Part shown: piece by piece, positions 1 to 7,038 of the stretch
How positions within the stretch are numbered: the stretch's first letter is position 1
Layout: every line of letters starts with the position of its first letter
NCBI GenBank assembly: GCA_964519535.1
Contig: CAZFIR010000144.1
Span: 1-13,977 of the forward strand
Length of the DNA: 13,977 nt
Direction: 5' to 3'
Origin: CAYWLI01 sp964519535
GTDB lineage: Bacteria; Desulfobacterota; B13-G15; RBG-16-54-18
Program-made: the position numbers and the translations under genes
Notes under the pieces: generated by a model
What the model was told of the DNA's origin: nothing
Seen by the model: the letters and a program-made list of their open reading frames with translations, nothing else
Database searches by the model: none

Positions 1-28
1 TCGTCAAGGAACAAATATCCTGATCGGA

Positions 29-646
29 TTGTCTCATTATATGAGGGAAAAGAAACAGACAAGAGATGAAGACCGTGAGTTCGTCTCCTTATGTCAAGAA
101 GGAGATGTCGATGCCTTTGCGGTATTGGTGAGAAGGCACCAGAAAAGGATGCTCAATATCGCCTACCGGACCATCGGGAACTATGATGAGGCATGCGAAA
201 TCGTGCAGGAGGCATTTATCTCCGCATATAAGAATATCAAGGGTTTTAAAGGAAAGGCCAAGTTCGCGACATGGCTCTATGCTATCTGTATAAATCTTTC
301 GAGGAACCGATTAAAGCAGTTGCGGGCCCGGCGGTATCGTGAACCATACTCAGTGGATAATCCTATGCAGGCGGCAGATGGCCAGATACAGGGGGACCCC
401 CCATCGAACGAGCCCTCTGCCCTCGACAGGCTCGAAGAGAGGGAGGTTAAGCAGCAGGTGCAGGGATGCATTAACGCCCTCGATGCCGCATTCAAGGAGG
501 TGCTCATCTTGAGGGACATACAGGGCTTTTCATACGATGAAATAGGCGATATGCTGAAAGTACCCGAAGGTACCGTCAAATCGAGGCTCTTCAGGGCACG
601 TGAGGCCATGCGGGACTGTCTCAAGAACGTGATGGGAGACCGTTAA
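29..646 (+). CDS. ECF-type RNA polymerase sigma factor (first of two)
   Basis: Extracytoplasmic-function sigma-70 family factor that would direct RNA polymerase to a stress regulon. The 205-residue product has the two-domain ECF layout: region 2 at about residues 27-97 (with DEACEIVQEAFISAYKNI and the TWLYAICINLSRNR segment) and region 4 at about 139-195, with the helix-turn-helix SYDEIGDMLKVPEGTVKSR, joined by a Pro/Asp-rich linker (about 108-135). The start is uncertain: position 29 is a TTG, and an in-frame ATG follows at 41 (residue 5); neither has a clear ribosome binding site. The frame is open to the window edge, so a start further upstream cannot be excluded. The stop codon abuts the ATG of the next gene, a zf-HC2 anti-sigma factor, so the two are a sigma/anti-sigma pair. 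The family call is secure; the regulon is unknown. Confidence 0.93.
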   Translation: MSHYMREKKQTRDEDREFVSLCQEGDVDAFAVLVRRHQKRMLNIAYRTIGNYDEACEIVQEAFISAYKNIKGFKGKAKFATWLYAICINLSRNRLKQLRARRYREPYSVDNPMQAADGQIQGDPPSNEPSALDRLEEREVKQQVQGCINALDAAFKEVLILRDIQGFSYDEIGDMLKVPEGTVKSRLFRAREAMRDCLKNVMGDR

Positions 647-1573
647 ATGGAGTGCAGCGAGGTCCAAAAGAGGCTTTCAGCCTATATAGAAAAAGTCCTT
701 TCCCCCAAACAAAAGGCGCTCCTTGATGCGCATCTCAAGGGGTGTAAACAGTGCAAGCGTGCCCTCGTCGACCTGAAGAAGACCATCGCGTACGTACAGA
801 ACCTCGAAGAGGTTGAACCCCCTGCGTGGCTGACGCAGAAGGTCATGGCAAGGGTGCGATCAGAGGCTGAGGTAAAGAGGGGGATAGTGCAAAAAATATT
901 TTATCCCTTTCATATCAAATTGCCCCTTGAGGCTGTCGCCCTCATCCTTGTCGCGGTAGGAGCAATCTATGTCTTTAAGTGCATGCAGCCGCAGATGCAA
1001 CTCGCTCAAGCACCCATGGAGCACGAGGAGGCAGCTCCTCCCACATTTGCACCGGGGAAAGGGGAGGTCCATGACGTTGCCGAGTCTAAACGCCCCGCTG
1101 CCGAGCCTGCGGAGCAATTCAGGGATACCGACAAGGAAAAGGCCAGAGAGCACAAACCCGTTGGACTGGCCAAGGCCCCTGCGGAGGAGGCCCAACTGGA
1201 AAAGGCAGCACCATCAGCTGGAGCTACTGCCACGGACGAATTAGGGCGCAGGACCTTATCGTCAGCGGAATTTGAACAAGGGTTAAAGTCTGAACAAAGA
1301 GCAGAGGGTGTCAGTTTCACAGTCAATGTAAGCGATCTCGAAAACGCCAGTAGAGATATCGAAGGAACCGTGCGGCAGTTGGGGGGAAGAATCATTAAGG
1401 CTGAGTCGATTGGAGACAAGGCCGTCATCTTCGCAGAGATCGACTCAAAAAAGGTCAAAGAGCTCCTTGACCAATTAAAGCTCATCGGCGAGGTGCAAGA
1501 AGAGGGAGTGGCCTTAGAGGCGGGCGAAGGCGATGTGGGGGTACAGATAGAGCTTGAAAAGACCGCACGGTAA
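647..1573 (+). CDS. membrane-anchored zf-HC2 anti-sigma factor with periplasmic C-terminal domain
   Basis: Likely partner and inhibitor of the preceding ECF sigma factor. The N-terminal cytoplasmic anti-sigma zinc finger is visible as C3, H29, C33 and C36 (HLKGCKQC). One transmembrane helix lies at about residues 94-112 (LEAVALILVAVGAIYVF). An Ala/Pro/Glu-rich linker (about 118-220) leads to a compact alpha/beta-looking C-terminal domain (about 222-305) beginning SFTVNVSDLENASRDIEG. The layout resembles zf-HC2/DUF2275 proteins, and the last domain has the look of DUF4349-like modules; both comparisons are from memory. At 308 residues it is much longer than a minimal anti-sigma factor, so the exported domain may be the stress sensor. 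Its ATG directly follows the sigma stop codon, with a GGGAG about nine bases upstream, indicating translational coupling. Confidence is high for anti-sigma and moderate for the sensing role. Confidence 0.88.
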   Translation: MECSEVQKRLSAYIEKVLSPKQKALLDAHLKGCKQCKRALVDLKKTIAYVQNLEEVEPPAWLTQKVMARVRSEAEVKRGIVQKIFYPFHIKLPLEAVALILVAVGAIYVFKCMQPQMQLAQAPMEHEEAAPPTFAPGKGEVHDVAESKRPAAEPAEQFRDTDKEKAREHKPVGLAKAPAEEAQLEKAAPSAGATATDELGRRTLSSAEFEQGLKSEQRAEGVSFTVNVSDLENASRDIEGTVRQLGGRIIKAESIGDKAVIFAEIDSKKVKELLDQLKLIGEVQEEGVALEAGEGDVGVQIELEKTAR

Positions 1574-1749
1574 TCGTTAAAAAAATGAGTGAGAGTTTTG
1601 ATTTAAAAAAATGGGAAGAGCAAAAGAGCGTGGGCTTTAACACAAGCCATCAAGTCAAAATGAAAGACCTGCCCCCCAGCTTGGGGTAAGCGAACGAGAC
1701 GTGGCATACAAACTTTCTATCATAACTTCACACACTTGTTTTATAAAGT

Positions 1750-1774
1750 GAACAAATCCAACGACATCCCTCTC
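1750..1774 (+). promoter_or_regulatory. possible ECF-type promoter for the second sigma operon
   Basis: The 252-bp gap between the first anti-sigma gene and the second sigma gene must hold the operon promoter. A GAACAAAT element at 1750-1757 resembles the GGAAC-type -35 box of ECF sigma factors and is followed about 13 bases later by TCTC (1771-1774). The same GAACAAAT occurs at 9-16, ahead of the first sigma gene. Assignment rests only on this resemblance. The gap also contains two short inverted repeats (GGCTT/AAGCC at 1633-1648 and CCCCA/TGGGG at 1674-1686), neither followed by a T-run. Confidence 0.3.
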
Positions 1775-1776
1775 CT

Positions 1777-1818
1777 CGCTTATTCCTTAAATGAATTTTG
1801 AAGGTTTGACCCTCCGTA
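1777..1818. repeat. dispersed repeat, copy 1 (upstream of second sigma gene)
   Basis: The 16 bases ATTTTGAAGGTTTGAC at 1795-1810 recur exactly at 10172-10187. Weaker similarity extends on both sides (for example CGC-TT-TTCCT to the left and GTA to the right), with single-base indels, giving roughly 40 related bases. Copy 1 ends eight bases before the sigma start codon. Confidence 0.55.
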
Positions 1819-1825
1819 CCATCCT

Positions 1826-2398
1826 ATGGGAAAAGAGATACCGAGCGAAGAACTAATGGCCAGGGTTGCCGAGGGCGACGAATCTGCCTTTGAGACACTG
1901 GTTGTTCGCCATCAAGCTTCCGTCCTGAATCTCATTTATCGTTTTATGGGAGACCGAACGCAGGCAAACGACCTGGCCCAAGAGGTATTTCTTAAGGTCT
2001 GGCAAGCAGCCAAAAGCTATGAACCCAAGGCCAAATTTTCAGCGTGGATCTACCGTATCACTTTCAATCTCTGTCTCAACGAGCGGAAATCTTCCCGCTA
2101 CAAAAAATGGCGCCAGTTCCTAAGGTTCAATAAGGATCATGAGATCCAGGCCGATGAAGACTTGCCCGCTAGTTCGCCATCGCCGGAGGACCTTCTGCTG
2201 GCCAGGGAGCGCAGCCGTGAAGTCTCCGATGCTCTTCAGGGTCTGCCCGAAAAACAAAGAATGGCTTTGATTCTAAAGAGATATGACAACCTTTCATACC
2301 AGGAAATTGCGCAGATCCTTGGCTGTTCCATTTCAGCCGTCGAGTCATTGCTTGTTCGTGCAAAAAGAACACTTCAAGAAAAACTGAAAATTTTTTAA
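1826..2398 (+). CDS. ECF-type RNA polymerase sigma factor (second)
   Basis: A 190-residue ECF sigma factor, paralogous to the one at the left edge. Region 2 spans about residues 20-88 (MGDRTQANDLAQEVFLKVWQ, then FSAWIYRITFNLCLNER), and region 4 spans about 131-184 with the helix-turn-helix LSYQEIAQILGCSISAVESL. The linker is basic, then acidic and Ser/Pro-rich. Start at ATG 1826 agrees with the family length; no strong ribosome binding site is seen. It heads a seven-gene, same-strand series: anti-sigma, Spy-like protein, permease, ATPase, thioredoxin-fold protein and permease. It is therefore likely the dedicated, autoregulated activator of that exporter operon. Family assignment is secure; the inducing signal (metal or envelope stress) is inferred from neighbours. 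Confidence 0.93.
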   Translation: MGKEIPSEELMARVAEGDESAFETLVVRHQASVLNLIYRFMGDRTQANDLAQEVFLKVWQAAKSYEPKAKFSAWIYRITFNLCLNERKSSRYKKWRQFLRFNKDHEIQADEDLPASSPSPEDLLLARERSREVSDALQGLPEKQRMALILKRYDNLSYQEIAQILGCSISAVESLLVRAKRTLQEKLKIF

Positions 2399-2473
2399 AA
2401 ATGAGCGCAGGTTTTCGGTTCGATAGTTGTTTAATATAATAAGAACTCACAATTTCGCGGAATAAGATACCCG

Positions 2474-2968
2474 ATGAAATGTCGCAGCTTTCAAAAGAAA
2501 CTTTCTGCTTGCCAGGATAGTGAACTAAAACCTGGCGAACAGGAAGAGATCAGCAGGCACTTACGGAGCTGCCTGTCTTGTCGTGAGCAGTATGAGAAGC
2601 TTGAGCGGGTCTGGCAAACCTTGGGAGAGATGGAAGAAATCCGCCCGGATCCGTGGTTTTACCGTCAACTTGTCGGAAAAATTAAGGGGCCTCGTGAACA
2701 AGGCGGGCGGTCAGCTGTTGAGTGGTTTCCCCAGTTATGGCGCGCCCCTGTTATCGTTTCAATTCTGCTGGTATTGGGAATCTTGGCCGGCACCTATCTC
2801 GGAAATATCCTGGTACGATCTGATTTCCACCCCTTTCAGCCTGACCGAACGAGCTATTCACGAGAGGCCCTTTTTGACTCCTTGAAGGCTTTCGAGCCTG
2901 CCCCTCCTGGCACGTTGGCACACGGATATCTACAAATGACGGCTTACAGGGAGGACGAATCCCGATGA
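2474..2968 (+). CDS. short membrane anti-sigma factor (zf-HC2)
   Basis: Probable inhibitor of the sigma factor encoded 75 bp upstream. The cytoplasmic zinc-binding anti-sigma finger is seen as C3, H29, C33 and C36 (HLRSCLSC). A single transmembrane segment lies at about residues 92-113 (PVIVSILLVLGILAGTYLG), leaving a periplasmic tail of only about 50 residues. In the first anti-sigma factor the tail is nearly 200 residues, so here sensing is probably delegated to a separate partner. The next gene, overlapping by four bases (ATGA), encodes a Spy/CnrX-like periplasmic protein that could fill that role. The ribosome binding site is weak (GGAATAAG). Confidence 0.87.
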   Translation: MKCRSFQKKLSACQDSELKPGEQEEISRHLRSCLSCREQYEKLERVWQTLGEMEEIRPDPWFYRQLVGKIKGPREQGGRSAVEWFPQLWRAPVIVSILLVLGILAGTYLGNILVRSDFHPFQPDRTSYSREALFDSLKAFEPAPPGTLAHGYLQMTAYREDESR

Positions 2969-3444
2969 AATCGAGGTGGTTACTCTTCGTTTTAGTTTTT
3001 TCTCTTGTAATCAATGCGGCCGTTTTTGCCACGATGGGATACCATTATTATCTCAGCGCTTCTGCTCAAACCTCGGCGTCCTGTCCTCTGTCTCCGGGCG
3101 ACAGCCATCTCTACCAGTCCCTCGGCCTTTCGGACCTTCAATTATCAAAGATGGAGCCCCTGGCCAAGAAATTTCATAGTCGCCTGGCAGAGCTCGGCGC
3201 CTCTATGGAAGGCAAGAAAGAGCTTCTGGTAGATCTCCTTGCAAAAGACGGAGACCCTGCCAGCATAGAGAAGCTCCGGAAGGAGATGGCCGGCATTCAG
3301 GATGAGATTCAAAAGGAAGTCATCTCGCATATCATGGAAACAAAGAAGATCCTCGATGCCAAACAGCAGCAACGCTTCTTCGATCTTATGCAGCAAAGCA
3401 TAGCCGGTGCGAAAAGTCCCTGGCTTTCCACAATCAGGAGGTAA
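2965..3444 (+). CDS. membrane-anchored Spy/CpxP/CnrX-like periplasmic protein (heavy-metal sensor type)
   Basis: A 159-residue protein with an N-terminal signal anchor (about residues 6-24) followed by an all-helical periplasmic domain (about 54-147). The domain is rich in Lys, Glu and Gln, as in Spy/CpxP chaperones and CnrX/ZraP-like metal sensors. LTxxQ-like positions are seen as LSDLQ (55-59) and LDAKQQQRF (130-138). Cys40 and His47 lie in the segment after the anchor. In CnrYXH, a CnrX-type protein binds metal in the periplasm and relieves the membrane anti-sigma factor. The position here, overlapping the anti-sigma gene by four bases behind a strong GGGAGGA ribosome binding site, suggests the same arrangement. 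Alternatively it is a periplasmic chaperone made in response to envelope stress. The metal specificity cannot be read from the sequence. Confidence 0.8.
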   Translation: MKSRWLLFVLVFSLVINAAVFATMGYHYYLSASAQTSASCPLSPGDSHLYQSLGLSDLQLSKMEPLAKKFHSRLAELGASMEGKKELLVDLLAKDGDPASIEKLRKEMAGIQDEIQKEVISHIMETKKILDAKQQQRFFDLMQQSIAGAKSPWLSTIRR

Positions 3445-3447
3445 GTA

Positions 3448-4698
3448 ATGAACCTGCGTTACATGATGAAAGAACTGTATTATCGGAAGCGGAGGACGGT
3501 GACTTCAATCTTTGGGCTTGCGATAGGAATAGCCCTTCTCATCGTCATCAACTCTCTCTCCCTGGCTTACCGCCAGGCATCCCGTGTGCCCCTCAAAGAG
3601 ATCGGGGCCGACATAACGGTCCAACGATCCGGCGATGTCCCCAGGGAAATGGCAGGAGCGGTTTTCCCTTGCTCGGCGGTGACGATCCGCAAGGAAGAAG
3701 TGAAAAAGATCCAGAAGCTTCCCGGCGTAAAGGGAATGGGTACGGCCCTGCTGCTATGGGTTTTCGACCCGAATCGGGCCTGGATCGTTTTAGGCATCGA
3801 AGGGGATAATTCCATAGGACCGATCATTCTGCGTTCCTCTGTTACTGAGGGAAGATTTCTCGAAGATGGCAAACCGGAGGCACTTGTTGAACAGGCATAT
3901 GCACGGCAATTTGGGATTAGGCTGAATGACACCATATCCGTGGCTGGCAACAAATTTCCTGTTGTGGGGTTTGTGGATGCGTCCCGCGCGGCTAAAATCG
4001 CCGTTGCGAATGTGTACCTACCTCTAAAAGAGGCTGAGGACCTGGCCGCTTCGTCAAAGGAATTACAGTCTGTTTCTTCGTATGCATCGGGCGATGTGAA
4101 TCTCCTCTTCATCAAGGCAGACGAGGAAAAGATCACCGGCCTGGTTGCCGAGATGAGGGGTATCCTCGGCAGTAAAGCGACGGTGGCTACGCCGGATTCT
4201 TTCCTGAAACTGCTTGGCAGCCTTTTTGCCCTTTCGGATAAATTCACCCTGGCTGCCTCTCTGATTGCAATCATTATTGCTGTCCTGATCGCTTTTAAGA
4301 CCATGGCAGGAAATATTGCTGAGCGGGCCAGCGAGATCGGGATTCTCAAAGCGGTGGGTTGGACCAATCGAAACGTCGTCTCTCAGCTGATGTCCGAGTC
4401 GGTTATCCAATGTTTTATAGCAGGGATTTTGGGCCTTACGATCGCCGTTGTTGCCTCGTTCGGTCTCAGTTTCATGAAGGTCAATATCCCTATCCCGTGG
4501 GAGATGAGTCCGGTTCCACACTTTCTTCCGGGAGGTGGAGATCAGATTTTCAAGACCCTGCGGCTTCCTGTCCATGTGCCGTGGAACCTGGCCTTTTTTG
4601 CCATCCTCCTTTCAATAATCGTAGGAGCAATGACAGGGGGCTTGCTCGGAAGACATATTGCAAAAATCAAACCTTTGGAGGCCTTAAGATATGAGTAA
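3448..4698 (+). CDS. FtsX/MacB-family ABC transporter permease (first paralog)
   Basis: Inner-membrane permease of a type VII (MacB/LolCDE/FtsX-like) ABC system of 416 residues. The expected layout is visible: an N-terminal transmembrane helix (about 19-40, FGLAIGIALLIVINSLSLAY), a large periplasmic domain (about 45-265), and three C-terminal helices in an FtsX domain. That domain contains the conserved cytoplasmic motif SEIGILKAVGW and ends IKPLEALRYE. A strong AGGAGG ribosome binding site lies just before ATG 3448. It is clearly paralogous to the permease at 5771-7009, and the two flank the ATPase and thioredoxin-fold genes, suggesting a heterodimeric permease. It overlaps the ATPase gene by eight bases. 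Such systems usually move lipoproteins, peptides or toxic compounds, or transmit force, rather than metal ions; the substrate here is unknown. Confidence 0.9.
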   Translation: MNLRYMMKELYYRKRRTVTSIFGLAIGIALLIVINSLSLAYRQASRVPLKEIGADITVQRSGDVPREMAGAVFPCSAVTIRKEEVKKIQKLPGVKGMGTALLLWVFDPNRAWIVLGIEGDNSIGPIILRSSVTEGRFLEDGKPEALVEQAYARQFGIRLNDTISVAGNKFPVVGFVDASRAAKIAVANVYLPLKEAEDLAASSKELQSVSSYASGDVNLLFIKADEEKITGLVAEMRGILGSKATVATPDSFLKLLGSLFALSDKFTLAASLIAIIIAVLIAFKTMAGNIAERASEIGILKAVGWTNRNVVSQLMSESVIQCFIAGILGLTIAVVASFGLSFMKVNIPIPWEMSPVPHFLPGGGDQIFKTLRLPVHVPWNLAFFAILLSIIVGAMTGGLLGRHIAKIKPLEALRYE

Positions 4699-5359
4699 AG
4701 CAGCGATTTTATCAGGCACGGATCTCAGTAAGAGATATGGTGATCTCGAGGTAGTCAGGGGAGTTTCTTTAACCGTAAACGCAGGTGAATTTGTCTGCCT
4801 CGTCGGAAAATCGGGCTCTGGCAAGACTACGCTCCTTTCTCTTTTGTCAGGACTGGAAAAACCTACCAAGGGACGAGTGATTCTCAAGGGGAGAGAGATT
4901 AACGGGGCATCTGAGGACGAACTAGCTTTGTTCCGGCGAGACAATGTCGGGTTCATTTTTCAGTCCTTCAATCTTATCCCGACCCTCTCGGCATGGGAGA
5001 ATGTGGCCCTTCCCCTCTTCCCTTTAAAGATGACCAGTGAGGAGCGCCGGCGCCGAGCAACGGAGCTGCTTGACAAGATGGAGCTGGGGCACAGGATTGA
5101 GCACCTGCCTTCAGCGCTGTCGGGAGGAGAGAAGCAGCGGGTCGCCATTGCCAGGGCATTGGTCAATAACCCAACAATCATTTTTGCCGACGAACCCACG
5201 GGCAACCTTGATTCGGGGACGGGCGAAGCCATCATGGGCATTTTGAATAGATTGCATATCGAAGAAAAAGTAGCCATCCTCATGGTCACCCATGAACTCG
5301 AACTTGCTAAGGCGGCCAACCGCCTCATTCGTATGAAAGATGGGGAGGTTGTGTCATGA
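4691..5359 (+). CDS. LolD/MacB-type ABC transporter ATPase
   Basis: Nucleotide-binding subunit powering the adjacent FtsX-type permeases, 222 residues, the normal length for this family. All ATPase motifs are intact: Walker A GKSGSGKT (39-46), Q-loop Gln91 (FIFQSFNLIPTLSAWENV), signature LSGGEKQR (143-150), Walker B IIFADEP (163-169) and switch His201. The FNLIPTLSAWENV segment and GNLD after Walker B are typical of the MacB/LolD/FtsE group. The gene overlaps the upstream permease by eight bases and the downstream gene by four, with GGAGG upstream of the start, so it is translationally coupled. The sigma-controlled operon encodes one ATPase and two permeases, matching a 2:1:1 complex as in LolCDE. 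Confidence 0.95.
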   Translation: MSKAAILSGTDLSKRYGDLEVVRGVSLTVNAGEFVCLVGKSGSGKTTLLSLLSGLEKPTKGRVILKGREINGASEDELALFRRDNVGFIFQSFNLIPTLSAWENVALPLFPLKMTSEERRRRATELLDKMELGHRIEHLPSALSGGEKQRVAIARALVNNPTIIFADEPTGNLDSGTGEAIMGILNRLHIEEKVAILMVTHELELAKAANRLIRMKDGEVVS

Positions 5360-5763
5360 AAAGGAAGATCTTATCCTGTTTGCTAGCGCTGGTTCTGCTC
5401 TCCATTCCTTTTACCGTTTTTGCCGTACAACAGGTCAAGGTTGAAGTCCTTTACATGAACCATGGTCCGCTTCAGCCGACACTAGAGCAGGTGAAGCAAG
5501 TTTTTGCAAAGTACCAAGGCAAAATTTCTGTTTCCTGGTACGACTTTGAAAGCGAGGCAGCGGAACAGTTCAAGACCAAAAAGGGAATAACCCAGCATGT
5601 TCCCCTGGTCATCTGGCTGGACGGCAAGTCCGCTGTTCGGGTAAATGGCAAGGAGGTAAAATTTGTTGGCTTTCCAACGGGTTCAGGACCGGCCTTTTTC
5701 CAAGGAAAATGGACCATGGAAGATCTGCAGCAGGCCCTCGATCAAATAACAAGCAAAAGGTGA
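5356..5763 (+). CDS. exported thioredoxin-fold-like protein lacking CxxC, function unknown
   Basis: A 135-residue protein with a signal peptide (about 1-23, likely cleaved after VFA). The mature part starts with a beta strand, KVEVLYMNHGPLQPTLEQVKQVF, then a helix, a second strand (ISVSWYDFES), and HVPLVIWLDG at 81-90. There Pro83 occupies the place of the thioredoxin cis-proline. NHGPLQPT (35-42) sits where CxxC would be, and there is no cysteine in the mature protein, so disulfide exchange is unlikely. A binding or scaffolding role in the periplasm next to the ABC permeases is more plausible. The gene overlaps the ATPase gene (ATGA) and has a GGGGAGG ribosome binding site. Signal peptide is confident, fold is moderate and function is unknown. 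Confidence 0.7.
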   Translation: MKRKILSCLLALVLLSIPFTVFAVQQVKVEVLYMNHGPLQPTLEQVKQVFAKYQGKISVSWYDFESEAAEQFKTKKGITQHVPLVIWLDGKSAVRVNGKEVKFVGFPTGSGPAFFQGKWTMEDLQQALDQITSKR

Positions 5764-5770
5764 GGACATA

Positions 5771-7009
5771 ATGAACTACAGCTACGTATGGAAAGAACTT
5801 CGGCATCACCATAACCGCACCCTGGTAAATGTTCTGGGTATCGGGATAGGAATAGCCCTTTTTGTTTCCATTAATGCCGTCTCTGCCGCTTATCAAAAAG
5901 CGGCCAGCCTGCCCTTCAAGAACCTTGGTGCCGACATCGTTGTGCAGCGACCGGAAAAACGAGCCGTAGATTCGGGCCGGCCGCCCGAATCCATGCGCGG
6001 AATACGCGTGCCCTTTTCTAACCAGATTCTTCCACCTGAGGATATCGAAAAGCTCCATACGATTGAAGGTGTTGATTCGATGGCTTCTTCGCTTCTCCTC
6101 TGGGAGTTTGATAAAAGCGGCTTCAGAACGATCATGGGAGTCGATCTTACACAACCAAGCCTGGGGCCGGTCAAGGTCAAGGAGTGGCTTAAGGAAGGGC
6201 GTTTCCCCCAAAAGGATGGTGAAGTCGTGCTTGAAAAACATTATGCAAAATTTCATCACACCCAGGTGGGAAACACAGTGGAGATCAATGGCCGCTCATT
6301 CAGTGTCGTAGGGCTCCTGGAGATTGAAGAAGGGTCCCAGATTGCATCGGCGAATATCTACCTGCCCCTCCCGGATGCCCAGGGCTTGCTTGGCAGGGAA
6401 TCGAGCGGTGTCAATGTCGTCTATCTTCGCCTGAAGAACCCATCTCTTCTGAGCCGAGTAAAAGCACGTATTGCCAGACAACTCGATGGGGTATCTGTCA
6501 CGAGTTCCGATTCATTTCTTGAACTGATGGGCGGAGTCTCGAAGATTTCTGACCAGTTCTCATTGCTTGCATCAATCATCGCCCTTGGAGGCGCCATTTT
6601 TCTTATCATCAAGGCCATGCTCTCCAACCTTGTTGAGCGTTCCCGAGAGATTGGTATTCTGAAGGCGGTCGGCTGGACTGAGAAAGATGTTCAAAAACAA
6701 TTGATGGGGGAAGTTTTTTTACAATCTCTTCTCGGATGCATCTTTGGAATTTTGATGGGTTATTTCTTCTCTTATCTTCTGGGCCTCCTTTCCATCCCTG
6801 TATCAACCCCGTGGGAGTTGCATCTTTTGCCTGCCTTCGTCAAAGATACTGCAGCCGCTGCCCAGACCGTCCGGCTCCCCGTGAGCATATCCGCCGGGCT
6901 CATTGCAATCTCTCTAGCGCTATCCCTTACTATAGGCGTCCTTGCAAGTTACGTGATGGGGAGAAGGACAACCAAGATGAAGCCTGCCGAGATATTAAGG
7001 CGACTGTAA
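5771..7009 (+). CDS. FtsX/MacB-family ABC transporter permease (second paralog)
   Basis: A 412-residue permease sharing layout and many blocks with the one at 3448-4698: N-terminal helix GIGIGIALFVSINAVSAAY, the following GADIVVQR, LLLWEFD in the periplasmic domain, ASANIYLPL, the SREIGILKAVGW coupling motif and a C-terminal MKPAEILRRL. One N-terminal and three C-terminal membrane helices flank the periplasmic domain. GGTGAGGA precedes ATG 5771. It most likely pairs with the first permease around the shared ATPase. A 144-bp decayed copy of its 3' end lies at 9815-9958. A short inverted repeat (CTGGA/TCCAG, 7010-7023) follows the stop, but without a T-run it is not a convincing terminator. Confidence 0.9.
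   Translation: MNYSYVWKELRHHHNRTLVNVLGIGIGIALFVSINAVSAAYQKAASLPFKNLGADIVVQRPEKRAVDSGRPPESMRGIRVPFSNQILPPEDIEKLHTIEGVDSMASSLLLWEFDKSGFRTIMGVDLTQPSLGPVKVKEWLKEGRFPQKDGEVVLEKHYAKFHHTQVGNTVEINGRSFSVVGLLEIEEGSQIASANIYLPLPDAQGLLGRESSGVNVVYLRLKNPSLLSRVKARIARQLDGVSVTSSDSFLELMGGVSKISDQFSLLASIIALGGAIFLIIKAMLSNLVERSREIGILKAVGWTEKDVQKQLMGEVFLQSLLGCIFGILMGYFFSYLLGLLSIPVSTPWELHLLPAFVKDTAAAAQTVRLPVSISAGLIAISLALSLTIGVLASYVMGRRTTKMKPAEILRRL
6866..7009 (+). repeat. direct repeat, intact copy (3' end of second permease gene)
   Basis: The last 48 codons of the second permease gene are matched in the same orientation at 9815-9958 without an indel. Over the last 126 bp (6884-7009 against 9833-9958) I count 101 identical positions. 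Translation of the far copy gives VSISTGLTAVSLALALV and MKPADILRRL, against VSISAGLIAISLALSLT and MKPAEILRRL here. Similarity stops at the stop codon on one side and near 6866/9815 on the other. Confidence 0.85.
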
Positions 7010-7038
7010 CTGGATAATTCCAGCACGGACTCTATGGT

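Noticed and set aside
8..36. Complete ECF promoter GGAACAA-16-GTCTCA just before the first sigma gene
   Set aside because: It would start transcription at or past both candidate start codons (29 and 41), so it is kept only as a weak motif observation, not as a promoter feature.
3567..4367. Long minus-strand open frame (266 codons) inside the first permease gene
   Set aside because: Fully antisense to a well supported permease, with Ser/Ala/Arg/Pro-rich composition typical of a shadow frame.
5609..6259. Long minus-strand open frame (216 codons) across the second permease gene
   Set aside because: It overlaps two clear plus-strand genes and shows no domain; it is a shadow frame.
7010..7023. 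Rho-independent terminator after the second permease gene
   Set aside because: The CTGGA/TCCAG stem is only five base pairs and no T-run follows on either strand.
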